From positions 23,299,245-23,363,244 of the forward strand of contig OZ038528.1 in the NCBI GenBank assembly GCA_964036665.1: a stretch of 64,000 nucleotides of DNA, given 5' to 3'. Position 1 is the stretch's first letter. Each line of letters starts with the position of its first letter. The position numbers and the translations under genes were made by a program. Positions 46,436-56,604 of this stretch are shown one piece after another. This DNA comes from Gordius sp. MW1 (lineage: Eukaryota; Nematomorpha; Gordioida; Gordea; Gordiidae). The notes beneath the pieces were generated by a model. That model saw only the letters and a program-made list of their open reading frames with translations. It was not told where the DNA came from and ran no database searches.

Positions 46436-46861
46436 CAGTTTGACTACTTATAAATTTTCACAAGTATATCATACATTGATTAATAATTGTCAACTAAAAA
46501 ATTTTATCCCTTAAAAAGAGAATTACATATTTTGTGAAGGTGAGATAAATAATTTGAAAAGTTAAGAATCGTAAATATTAGGAAAACATTCGGTTATGGC
46601 TAATGAATTATATTTACAGATGGTTAGTTGCAAAATTTAGATTTAAATATGTGGTTAAAATAATTAAAAAGTTATGAAGCAAAATTTTGGTGTAATTATT
46701 GATGATTTATTTAATTAGAACTTGCAAATAATTTAAAGTTTAAATTACAATATGATGTATTAGAAATTATAACATATTTGTACCAATAGGTTAATAAAAA
46801 CTTTTATATAAATCCATCTATATTTTATAAACTTATTATAAATAATATATAGTATCAGAAG

Positions 46862-46980
46862 CACAGGCCAAAATGCCCGGTCCGGCCCGCTGCCCAAACC
46901 TTCCCGCGCAGCCGACGGGCCTGGCCGGGCAACTGTCGTACATTTTTTTTTGGCGGGCAGGACGATAAGATTCGGGAAGC
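46862..46980. repeat. GC-rich hAT-like end fragment
   Basis: Contains GCCCGGTCCGGCCCGCTGCC and GACGGGCCTGGCCGGGC, like the subterminal repeats of the elements at 23018 and 49041, in AT-rich surroundings. A related patch lies at 53590-53710. They may be the two ends of an older element, but no clean termini were found. Confidence 0.35.
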
Positions 46981-47024
46981 TTAATGGGATTTTTTTTAAG
47001 TAGTGTATTATTTGTAGAGCTGTT

Positions 47025-48924
47025 AAGAACTAGTTCATTTTTAACTAGTTCATTGAACTAGTTCACTTTTTTTTGAACTTCGAACTGAACTAGTTACCTT
47101 TCCAAAAATTGAACTATGAACTTGAACTAGTTCGTTTTTTTAAAGTTGAACTATGAACTTGAACCAGTTCCTTTTTTAATATTCTGAACTTGAACTTGAA
47201 CTTTGCAATATAAATGAACTAGTTCATCACAAAAATTATTATATAAAATGATTTTATAAGCCGAGTTTGATTGTTTTTAGTGTTTCGATCTCGTCTCATC
47301 TCGGTCTCGAGAGCAAAATCTCGTCTCGTCACGTCTCGGGAGCGATTTGTGGTGTCCTTGCACCCGAGAATTTATATTTTATAACACCCCCCCCCCCACA
47401 TTCGATAGAAACTTACTTTACGCATAGTCATGACAGTTTATACCACTACGCTAAATATAGATTGTTACCACTTCGCTTTTTATTACCATCGCGATCGCAA
47501 ATAGAGATTAGGATTACGATGAGTTAACATAATATATTTTGATAGTTATCGAAAATTAACTACCATTTTAATTATTATATTTTTGGTGTGTCGATAATAA
47601 TAAAAGAAGGAAAAATGTAGAAAACTAAAATATATCTCTAAACTTATTTTCGTGTATAGTTTTTCGTCGCGTCTTTAGATTAGAATTTATAAATAAGACG
47701 ATAGATCGTTAATAATCCCTTCGTATATCTTGGGATCACAAACGATTATAAGAATCTCGCCTCGGTCTAAAAAAATCTCGGTCTCGACGAGATTTCTCGA
47801 CTTGTCTCGACTTTTTAAAAAAATGTTATACAATAGAAATTTTTCTTGATGTTATAAAATTATAAAATAAGTGAAAAATCAAAAATGGCAAACTATTTTA
47901 TTTTTCAAAAATATTAATACGCTTGATAAAGATTTAGTGCGACATGTCATCGATAATATAAAGATATGAATCAATTATTAAATTAAAATAGAAAGTGCTA
48001 TATGAAAAAAAGACTATAAATACCTAAGCCTAAAGTATAGAGTATAAATTTTTTTTAGTTTTAGCGAATTATCACATTTATATCAAATTCACTGTTTCAA
48101 ATATAAATACACATATAATTAAAATCATTATAATGAAAGAGTAAACTATGATATTAATGTTTAAGGTCCCATTTTATATACCAAAAAATTGCCTCCCATT
48201 TCTAACTAACTTTGCCGTTAAATATTTATTCAAATAAAGTATATATCGTGTATTTAATTTGCAGAATTTCCATATAGAAATTTTTGTTGAATGCACCTGC
48301 CAACCCTATTTTTTAAGTTCTTTTTTATTAAAAGATAATTTTGAAAATAATATTTTATTCAAGATTAATTCCCATCTACTTCCCCCTTATTTCTATTATC
48401 AATTGTAATTATATATATTATATTGTTTGAAATGAAAAATAAAAGTTTTACACATTGAATTGTTTTTCAAAATTATATAGCTGATTTAGTTTGTTTAAAA
48501 AAGCTAAAATTTTATTAAATTAGATTTTATAATGGACTATTTCTAATTTAAATTAAACAATAATAAGTTTAATTAATTAAACTCAACAATCAATAAAAAT
48601 TTGTTTCATTGAATTTTAAAATTGCGGACTGGACTTAGATTTAAAAAACTGATTTTGGATCAGATAAAACGTTTATCAAAGACCCCTTGGATCGGATTAA
48701 AATTTTATAATATTAAAAAAAATGAACTGAACTATGAACTGAACTTGAACTAATTCATTTTATAAAATTTGAACTAAGAACTGAACTAGTTCGTTTTTTT
48801 TCAAAATGAACTTGAACTAGTTACTTTTGAAAAAATATGAACTTGAACTTGAACTAATATTTTTTTTCAAATTGAACTATGAACTTGAACTAGTTCATAT
48901 CTAAGATGAACATTAACAGCTCTA
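47025..48924. mobile_element. hAT-type element with GAACTAGTTCA subterminal repeats
   Basis: 12-base perfect terminal repeat TAGAGCTGTTAA and its inverse, exact 8-base target duplication ATTATTTG (47017-47024, 48925-48932). Many GAACTTGAACTAGTTC copies fill 150-200 bases inside each end and would fold back. No transposase is recognisable, so it is non-autonomous. A second repeat system is nested at 47277-47815. Confidence 0.88.
47277..47815. mobile_element. Nested element with TCTCGTCTCG subterminal repeats
   Basis: AGTGTTTCGATCTCGTCTCA, TCTCGGTCTCGAGAG and ACGTCTCGGGAGCG at left mirror ATCTCGGTCTCGACGAGATT and CTCGACTTGTCTCGAC at right. Same architecture as the host element (short inverted subterminal repeats, AT-rich middle) but a different motif. 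Exact ends and target duplication were not resolved. Confidence 0.6.
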
Positions 48925-49693
48925 ATTATTTGTTACATTTTTATTTGATTGTATATGGAAAATGCTAAAAACAGGAAGCTTGCTTTTGCCACCCATTCCT
49001 AAATTATTTATAATCTTTGCCCGAACACCTCTATTTCCATTAGAGATCTGCACGGGCCGGCCCGTCCGGACGGGCTTTGTATCATAAAAAATTTAACGGG
49101 CCGGGCCCGGACGGGCCTAAAAATTAATGGAACGGGCTCGGGCGGGCCTGAGATTTTTTTAACGGGCTTGAACGGGCCTGAAGTTTTATAAACGGGCTTA
49201 AACGAACCAGAGATTATATAAAAGGTCTTGGAGTTACAAAGGTACTTAAACATCAAACAATTAGAAAAAACAAAAAGCGAGCCAATAAATTGCATAACAA
49301 TTAATATATTATTTTTATTAAATATTTAGGATTAATTTTTTAACTTCTAAATTTTGTATATCCTGTAGCATTCATTCATTTTTCAAGCGCTAAATTTGAC
49401 CTTTTTTTAATTTGCTATTGATTTTTAAGACTATAACTTCATTCTTATAAGTAAGTTTAATTACACTTTTGTGATTAATTTTATCACAAATTACTATTAT
49501 TATTAGTGCCATATAAATTCATAAACATTTTTGCTCTAATCTTTGAAATTAACTTTAATTAAAAACTTAAATGTAACTTTTTGTTAGCTTTGTATTTTTT
49601 TGTTATTGATTAAGTTTAATTCCTTTGCCTTAAAATTCTAGTGCTTAAATATTTGACAAATTATTCTTGTTATATTATTTTAAATTTTTCTAC

Positions 49694-50774
49694 ATTAATT
49701 TTACAATATTAACTAGATTTAGCTTGGTTGAAAAAGGTATTTTTTCTGGATATTTTTATTAAATATTTGGCTTTATATCGCTTTGCTTTACTAATCCCTT
49801 TAATAATTGTATTTTTTGTTTTGAAACTAACAGTTTAATATTAAAAGGCTTAATCTATAATTAATATATGCAACATAATAAAAGTTATTGATTTGATACA
49901 TCCTTACTTTTTTATTAAATTTTATTATAGTGTCAAATAATTTGTCCACAATCATATCTAATTATGAAAAAGGTGTATATAAAATAAATTTAAATCACAA
50001 GCTTAAAAGTAAAGTTTGGGAACAATTTGATCCTTTAATGGATGTTAATTGAATCATTAATTTTACAATATTAACTAGATTTAGCTTGGTTGAAAAAGGT
50101 ATTTTTTCTGGATATTTTTATTAAATATTTGGCTTTATATCGCTTTGCTTTACTAATCCCTTTAATAATTGTATTTTTTGTTTTGAAACTAACAGTTTAA
50201 TATTAAAAGGCTTAATCTATAATTAATATATGCAACATAATAAAAGTTATTGATTTGATACATCCTTACTTTTTTATTAAATTTTATTATAGTGTCAAAT
50301 AATTTGTCCACAATCATATCTAATTATGAAAAAGGTGTATATAAAATAAATTTAAATCACAAGCTTAAAAGTAAAGTTTGGGAACAATTTGATCCTTTAA
50401 TGGATGTTAATTGAATCATTAATTTTACAATATTAACTAGATTTAGCTTGGTTGAAAAAGGTATTTTTTCTGGATATTTTTATTAAATATTTGGCTTTAT
50501 ATCGCTTTGCTTTACTAATCCCTTTAATAATTGTATTTTTTGTTTTGAAACTAACAGTTTAATATTAAAAGGCTTAATCTATAATTAATATATGCAACAT
50601 AATAAAAGTTATTGATTTGATACATCCTTACTTTTTTATTAAATTTTATTATAGTGTCAAATAATTTGTCCACAATCATATCTAATTATGAAAAAGGTGT
50701 ATATAAAATAAATTTAAATCACAAGCTTAAAAGTAAAGTTTGGGAACAATTTGATCCTTTAATGGATGTTAATG
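49694..50774. repeat. Tandem triplication, 362-base unit
   Basis: TTAATTTTACAATATTAACT begins units at about 49695, 50057 and 50419. The units look identical to each other by eye. Each ends with GGATGTTAATTGAATCA, except the last, which runs on into the transposase exon (GTTAATGGTGAATCAG). Each unit includes the acceptor TTTATTATAG and the exon start TGTCAAATAATTTGTCCACA. Confidence 0.9.
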
Positions 50775-52519
50775 GTGAATCAGTTAGTGCCTGCATATGC
50801 AAAAATTGCAAAAAAATACTTTCATATAAATCAGCAGATGGTACATCACATTTAAAACGCCACAAATGTACAACCCAAAGACAAAATAGCCTAACACTAG
50901 ATCATTATATGAATAAAATAAACCCCTTAAAAGAAGAAAAAATTAAAAAATCAATCATAAATCAGGCTATAAAATTTTGCTCAAAAGATTTACGGCCATT
51001 CGAAACTTTAGCAGGAGAAGGTTTTCGGGTTTTGCCAGTTTTTGGTAGATAGTTTGTCAACTAAGGGGTTAATAAATGTGCGACAAATTATGCCTCATCC
51101 ATCAACTATAAGCCGCCATGTGAAAGATGAGGCTGAAAGACTTCGACTTTCTATAATTCCAGATATAAAACATTACATTCAGAAAGGGCTTTGCGCGGCC
51201 ACAACAGACATGTGGACATGTGATTATACAAAAATCAGTTTTCTCACATTAAGTATTCATTATATAAATGTTAGCCTGAGAAAAAAAATATTATTTACAA
51301 CTGCTTTTAAGCATGAAAAAAAATCAGGGGAGAATATTAGAAATGAATTATTAAACAAATTAATGACTTTTGGCATTACCAATGAAGAAGCCCATAAATT
51401 AATATTTGTCACTGATCAGGGTGCTAACATTGTCAATGCATTAGCAAATTATAGTAGATTAAATTGCGCAGCCCACCTTATAAATAATATGATAAAAATG
51501 GCCTTTAATGATTCTTTCTTAAATCAAGAAGCCACGGTTATTTATAAACTCATGAATGCCTCTAAAGAATTAGTCAGGCATTTCAAACAAAGTGGACTCA
51601 ATAGCAAGCTGTCCCATACCTTGCATCAAGATGTAATTGTAAGATGGAACTCAAAATTGACCCTTTTGAATTCTATTTATAAGGTCTATGACGAAGTTGA
51701 AGCTATCTTGGAACAACGAAATGAACTTTCATATCTGGAATATATAGATAAAATGTTGTTGAAATCTTTAATAGACGTCTTGCAGCCGTTTAAAGAGGCT
51801 TCTCTTCAGTTGAAGGCTGATCTAGAACCAACCCTACCATATGTCTTCTTATGGAAAATTAAATTAATTAATGCGATGTCGGATTATGATTTATACGGCG
51901 GACAAGTCAACATAATAAAGAACCGTTTAAAAGAAGCTATTAAAGAAAAAATGGTAGTTCATCGGTATCACAAAATAGCTTCGGTCTTGCATCCGAAGTT
52001 TAGACAAATGAAGATGATACCTGAAGCAGAAAAACTAGACATATATCAAGATATAAGAAATATTATAGAGCAAGAAGGGTTTTTCTATATAAGAAAATCT
52101 TCTGTTTTACTGGGCTCAAAGACATCTCTCGCAAGTACTTACAATTTTTTATTTATATATAATATATAAAAATATATAAGGTAAGAGACCGAAAACAATT
52201 TTTTCTGAATGGGAAGATAATGATCATAATCCTGTGGCGGATGAGTTTAGTCAATATTTAGATGAAACTATTGAGGCTGATTTCGATCTGTTAAAATGGT
52301 GGAAAGCCAAAGAGGACAAGTATTATATTTAAAATTAATCTTATCCTTTAATAGATATCCTAAATTAGCACATTTAGCACATATGATATTATGATACCGG
52401 CTACGAGTGCCACCAGCGAGCGAAATTTTTCTACGGCAGGAAGGCTTGTAGAAGAAAGGCGAACTCGCCTAAAACCAGACATTATTGATGATTTATTATT
52501 TTTACATGATAATTATTGA
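50654..52519 (+). pseudogene. hAT transposase (BED zinc finger, RNase-H-like core, hATC), damaged
   Basis: The exon starts after TTTATTATAG; no ATG is present, so the start codon may be made by splicing (A joined to TG TCA). A BED finger lies at residues 45-72 (CICKNCKKILSYK ... HLKRHKC). The frame changes near 51040, after ETLAGEGFRVL; the next frame goes on with VDSLSTKGLINVRQIMPHPS, the core segment TTDMWTCDYTKISFLTLSIH, FVTDQGANIVNALAN, LNCAAHLINNMI and VIVRWNSKLTLLNSIY. A further break follows near 52160. The C-terminal dimerisation domain ATSATSERNFSTAGRLVEER is readable at 52400-52519. One or two frame changes make this copy inactive as it stands. Confidence 0.88.
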
Positions 52520-53589
52520 TATCTTTCTATGAATATGTCATAAAATTTAATAAAATTTTGTGAAATTTTTGATGAATTAGGCCGGACGCGGAGTTCGCTT
52601 AAAAAATATTTTAACGGGCTTGGACGGGCCTGAAAAATTTACGGACGGGCTCGGACGGGCCTAAAAAATTTACGGACGGGCTCGGACGGGCCTGAAGTGC
52701 TGAAAAAAAATTACGGGCGGGCCCGGACGGGCCTTGAAATTTTGAAAACGGGTACGGGCGGGCCGATCTTCTAAAAACGGCCCGTTGCAGATCTCTAATT
52801 TCCATCACTAGCTACATTCAGGGAAATGGTTGAAATATTTAAATTTATGTAGCCCTCTTATTGTTCGTAATTCACATGTGCCTTCAAGACATAATACAAA
52901 AGCTGCAAGTGTCAAAATTGATTCTAATATCATTTAATTTAAAAAAATAAATAAATTTGGTTTAACAAACTTCCCCATTTCGCAGTTCGCCTTTTTTATT
53001 CCCTTATCACTCGTCGCTATCGCACCTTTCTTTTTTTTGCTTTAAAAACTTCATTTAAATGCGATTGTTAAAATCTTGTTTTTTATCAAAAAAGTAAGTA
53101 TTAACCGAGCACAGAATATGACTAATTGTACTAAATTTATTCATCAAGAAGTTTATTTATAGGGTAGAGGGGAGTCTAATTTTGGTTATTGTAAGATTAT
53201 TTATAAACTATGTATACTTTAGACTTAATTAAAAAATTGCTACATAATTTTTATGGACATCGACTGCATCCAATTAATATTTTGATGTTATCATTTGTAA
53301 ACGTTCTAACATTTTAAACCTAAATGCATTAGCCATAAATCTATTAAAATTTTGTGACCTATGAGCGGTTTTGCCAGTGATAACATAATATATTAAAGAA
53401 ACTCTTGCCATATTTTTTACATAGACCAAATACTACCATTTTTCGACCTATAAGGACTAAAATTAAAAAATTTCATTTAAAAAAATCTTATCTCATTTGA
53501 TGTTTAAATTATATAGGAATTTTTATTTTGTCCATGATATTTATTTTTTAATAGTGGTTGAGATAGGCTTGCATAAATTCCGGCCTGAC

Positions 53590-53715
53590 GGGTAAATTTA
53601 ATATTTCTAGCCGGGCAGCTCTAATGATTCGGGCGGACAATTAGAGGGTTAGGGCGGGTCAGGGCGAGCGATGAAGTTAAAAAATTGAACCGGGCCGGGT
53701 TCGAGCAGAGAATTC
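53590..53715. repeat. GC-rich repeat patch
   Basis: GCCTGACGGG, CTAGCCGGGCAGCTC, TTCGGGCGGACAATTAGAGG and ACCGGGCCGGGTTCGAGC in AT-rich surroundings, resembling hAT subterminal repeats. No second terminus identified. Confidence 0.35.
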
Positions 53716-53744
53716 CAAACAAATTTGATCTATGTTCAGAAGAT

Positions 53745-54030
53745 TGATTATCTGCCATCCCTAAATGCTAATCCATCACAAGTCAAATTTTTGCAAATAA
53801 CCTCACTTTCGTTTAGTAGGTCCAGGGTATCTTTTACAGGAGTAACTTGCAACCCAGCAGTGATATTACCCACAAAAAAATATCCAAGAGGTAATTTCCA
53901 ATGGCCACTGATGGCGACTGCTATTATGAACAATGCGCTATTTGCCCCTGGCAGAAAACTTATTCAATTCTCTGACCTATATCAACACACCTTTAAATAT
54001 TACTCAAATAAGAAAATTTTAGTACCTTTT
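53745..54030 (-). pseudogene. P-element-type transposase fragment
   Basis: The minus strand reads FIIAVAISGHWKLPLGYFFV, then DLLNESEVICKNLTCDGLAF. This is the conserved core of P-element/THAP9 transposases (AI.GHWK.P.GYFF, LTCDG). Just upstream FKGCVDIGQRIE resembles the preceding GYVDIG block, interrupted by stops. Fewer than 100 residues remain, with no zinc finger or termini, so this is a relic. Confidence 0.7.
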
Positions 54031-54222
54031 TAAACCATTTTAATTATCAAGAATATGCCTTATAGCAATCTTGTCACTGTTATTGAGATATACAGCTGGT
54101 TCTTTAATTGTTTTAATATAGGCAATTTTTTGGAATATAAAATGGGTCAAAAGCCTCCTTTAAAAACCTTGAAATACATATGAAAAAAGCATTTTACATT
54201 AGAATTAAATAAATTATATGAG

Positions 54223-55366
54223 TAGGGGAGACCGGGGCTAGTCGTAGCCCTGGGTCACTATTATCTTTGTAATTATTTTTTAAAATAATGATGTATAATC
54301 AAAATTTTAACCATATGTGTGATTTTTCATAAGGTATAAGTGAAAAAATTTTTGTTTAGAATAAATAAATTTAAAAATTTTTATAAAAGAAAAACGATTT
54401 TTCGGGGCTACTAGTAGCCTCGACAAAATTTTGTACTTTTCACATAAAATTTTTTTGGCTATATATTTTGGACTAATATAAGTTTTATTTTATAAAGGGA
54501 TATAAACCGTCTAATGATTAAATTTTTATTTGCAATGTGAATTATTAATTATTTATAAAAATATGGGTCGGGGCTAGTCGGGGAGGGGCTAGTGCTAGCC
54601 ATTTTTCATTGTGTCTTGCAAATGACAAGAAAAATTTTGTTTATAATCCAACTTAGTGTAGTTTGGAATAGAAATAGACCATAATTATACCTTGAAAAAC
54701 GCCTAAAAGTTTTTTATATTGCAGAATCTTTAAGTGTAATTAAGTCAGATTGTCATCTTGACCCTTTTTTATTTGTATTATAAAAAAGAGAATTATATTA
54801 CTTTTGCTATGTTTTTATAATTTAACAATCTTTTTATTGATTTGAGTTAGCATATACTAATAAGGAGTGAAAACGTCAGGGTTAATCTATCCCCTGAACA
54901 GGGCTATAACGAATTGGGTTCAAAATGTCACAGTCCGAAATGCCACACTGAATATCACGAAATATTAAATCTCCAATGGGGAGGGAATTTGATGTGCACC
55001 TAAACCTAACCCAAACCCTAACCTAAAACGCTGACCTAAAACACTACCCAATGGAAATTATGCGCTTGCTCAATGAGTAATTTCGAATCTCACGATCGTG
55101 AGATTCAGTGGCTTAGTTGCATTTTGGACTGTGACATTTTGAAATGATACCGGCTATAACAAGCCCCGGGCACTTTTTAAAATTCTAGGATTTTTGATTT
55201 TTTAAACTCAATTTTAGAAAAACTAATAAGCACTTTTTTCTCAATTTATTTTTTATAGTAGAAATAGACTTTAGAATTGTATTCCAACAAAAAAATTATA
55301 AAAAACTTTATTAGTTTTTTTAACGTGTTTTTATTTTTTATGGCTATTTAGTCCCCGGTCTCCCCA
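54223..55366. mobile_element. MITE-like element with GGGGAGACCGGGG termini (copy 2, inverted)
   Basis: TAGGGGAGACCGGGGCTAGT at left and TAGTCCCCGGTCTCCCC at right. It is reversed relative to copy 1 at 13071-13923 and carries a 241-base nested insertion at 54911-55151. Confidence 0.75.
54911..55151. mobile_element. 241-base MULE-like MITE nested in the GGGGAGACC element
   Basis: Flanked by an exact 9-base duplication GGCTATAAC (54902-54910, 55152-55160). Ends share TTCAAAATGTCACAGTCC with its inverse GGACTGTGACATTTTGAA. Inside is CCTAACCCAAACCCTAACCT. A 9-base duplication with inverted ends is the Mutator-like pattern. The empty site is visible in copy 1 (GTTACAGCCCTGTTCAGGGG). Confidence 0.75.
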
Positions 55367-56600
55367 ACCTGGCTTTATGCTTTTGTTGAAACACCAATTA
55401 CTAATTGCGCCTGCAAATGGAATGCAAAGTAATGCTCACTTGAATTTGAATGATTGGGGTGAATAATATAAGGTGAAATGGCACCCCTTTTCATTTCCTC
55501 TTTATAGATCCTATATAAAGGTATTGCATTAATTTGTAGGTATACTATTAATTTCTTAAATTTTCAAAAGTTTTTTTATAGTGTTCTAATTTCTTACCTT
55601 TTCAATTTTCTATGTCTAAAGCTCTTAGCCTCTTAGTACAAGTTTAATCATTATTTATATAAACATTTTTTAATTATAGGAATTAAATTGGATTTGTGTG
55701 TCTCTTTAATTGAAACTCTTGGCTATTTTTTTTAAAGTACGCTTAAAATGGCGTCTTGAGTTGCTCAATAAATTTTAAGGCAAGAACAGTTGTCCGCCAA
55801 TATATGGTATTACTACCATTTATGTCAGGAAACGCCAGCATTTTTAAAAAAGATTCTTATAATTACTATTACGAACACGTTTGGTAATGCTATTGTTTAC
55901 GTGGCAAAAACAGTTATTTGTAAAACAACATGAAAGACAAGTGTAACAAAATTCTTCAGATTGCATCCATAAATTATAATGAGTGTTACGTTATGTTTTA
56001 ATCTAAAATTTAGGTATACTAATTGTCTGAATATGAGAAGTCAAAATAATACTTTTATTTAAAACACAAAAACAAATTACACTATATAAAATAACATTTA
56101 TTAGGTCCAAATTGCTAGAATCTCCTTATGGTGTCCGCCCGGGACCACCCCAAAATCTAATTTTACGATGTGGCGCCTGCCCTGTAAGCCGAACGGGACA
56201 AACTTTTCTCATCTTTATTATATTATAAATAAAAATTATAAAGATTTGAAATTCCCAACCCCATTTCCTTAAGAAACGGCTTGATCTCTTTCCTTGAAAA
56301 TTTTGATTAGATTAATTTAAAGTAATTTTAAGTCAAGACGTTTAAAATATTTTTTAGTGGACTCAAAAACTTTGCTATAGACTGTAGATTGATTTATTTT
56401 GTTCGATTTAAAATTCTTGATTCAATTATGTGCAACTTTGCGAAAATAAATCATTTTTGCCTCATCTTAAACTGCAAGACAATCTGATCAAAAATGTTTA
56501 ATTCCATAGTTTTATAAAAAAAGCGACTATTTTTAATCAATTATAATATTAATGAGGACCAAAACTATGTGAGATGATGCATAACCTTATATTGAATTGG
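55367..56600. other. AT-rich spacer, no gene seen
   Basis: No exon that I can support. One GC-moderate patch at 56125-56205 (GTCCGCCCGGGACCACCCC ... GCGCCTGCCCTGTAAGCCG) has no readable family. Confidence 0.4.
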
Positions 56601-56604
56601 CTTA

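Larger units (their letters stand above)
49041..52797 (+). mobile_element. hAT transposon with BED-finger transposase and triplicated 5' segment
   Basis: Termini TAGAGATCTGCACGGGC and (inverse) TAGAGATCTGCAACGGGC, exact 8-base target duplication ATTTCCAT (49033-49040, 52798-52805). Both ends have ACGGGCCGGGC- or ACGGGCCTGAA-type subterminal repeats. The transposase lies on the plus strand (50653-52519). A 362-base segment with the intron end and the start of the coding exon is present three times in a row (49694-50774). The gene is damaged, with a frame change near 51040 and a second break between about 52160 and 52400. Confidence 0.92.

Noticed and set aside
46202-46453. 83-codon frame
   Set aside because: It lies in an interspersed repeat whose wording matches non-coding LINE/SINE 3' ends.
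46862-53715. One large GC-ended hAT element enclosing 47025-52797
   Set aside because: The two GC-rich patches resemble each other only loosely and I found neither matching termini nor a target duplication.
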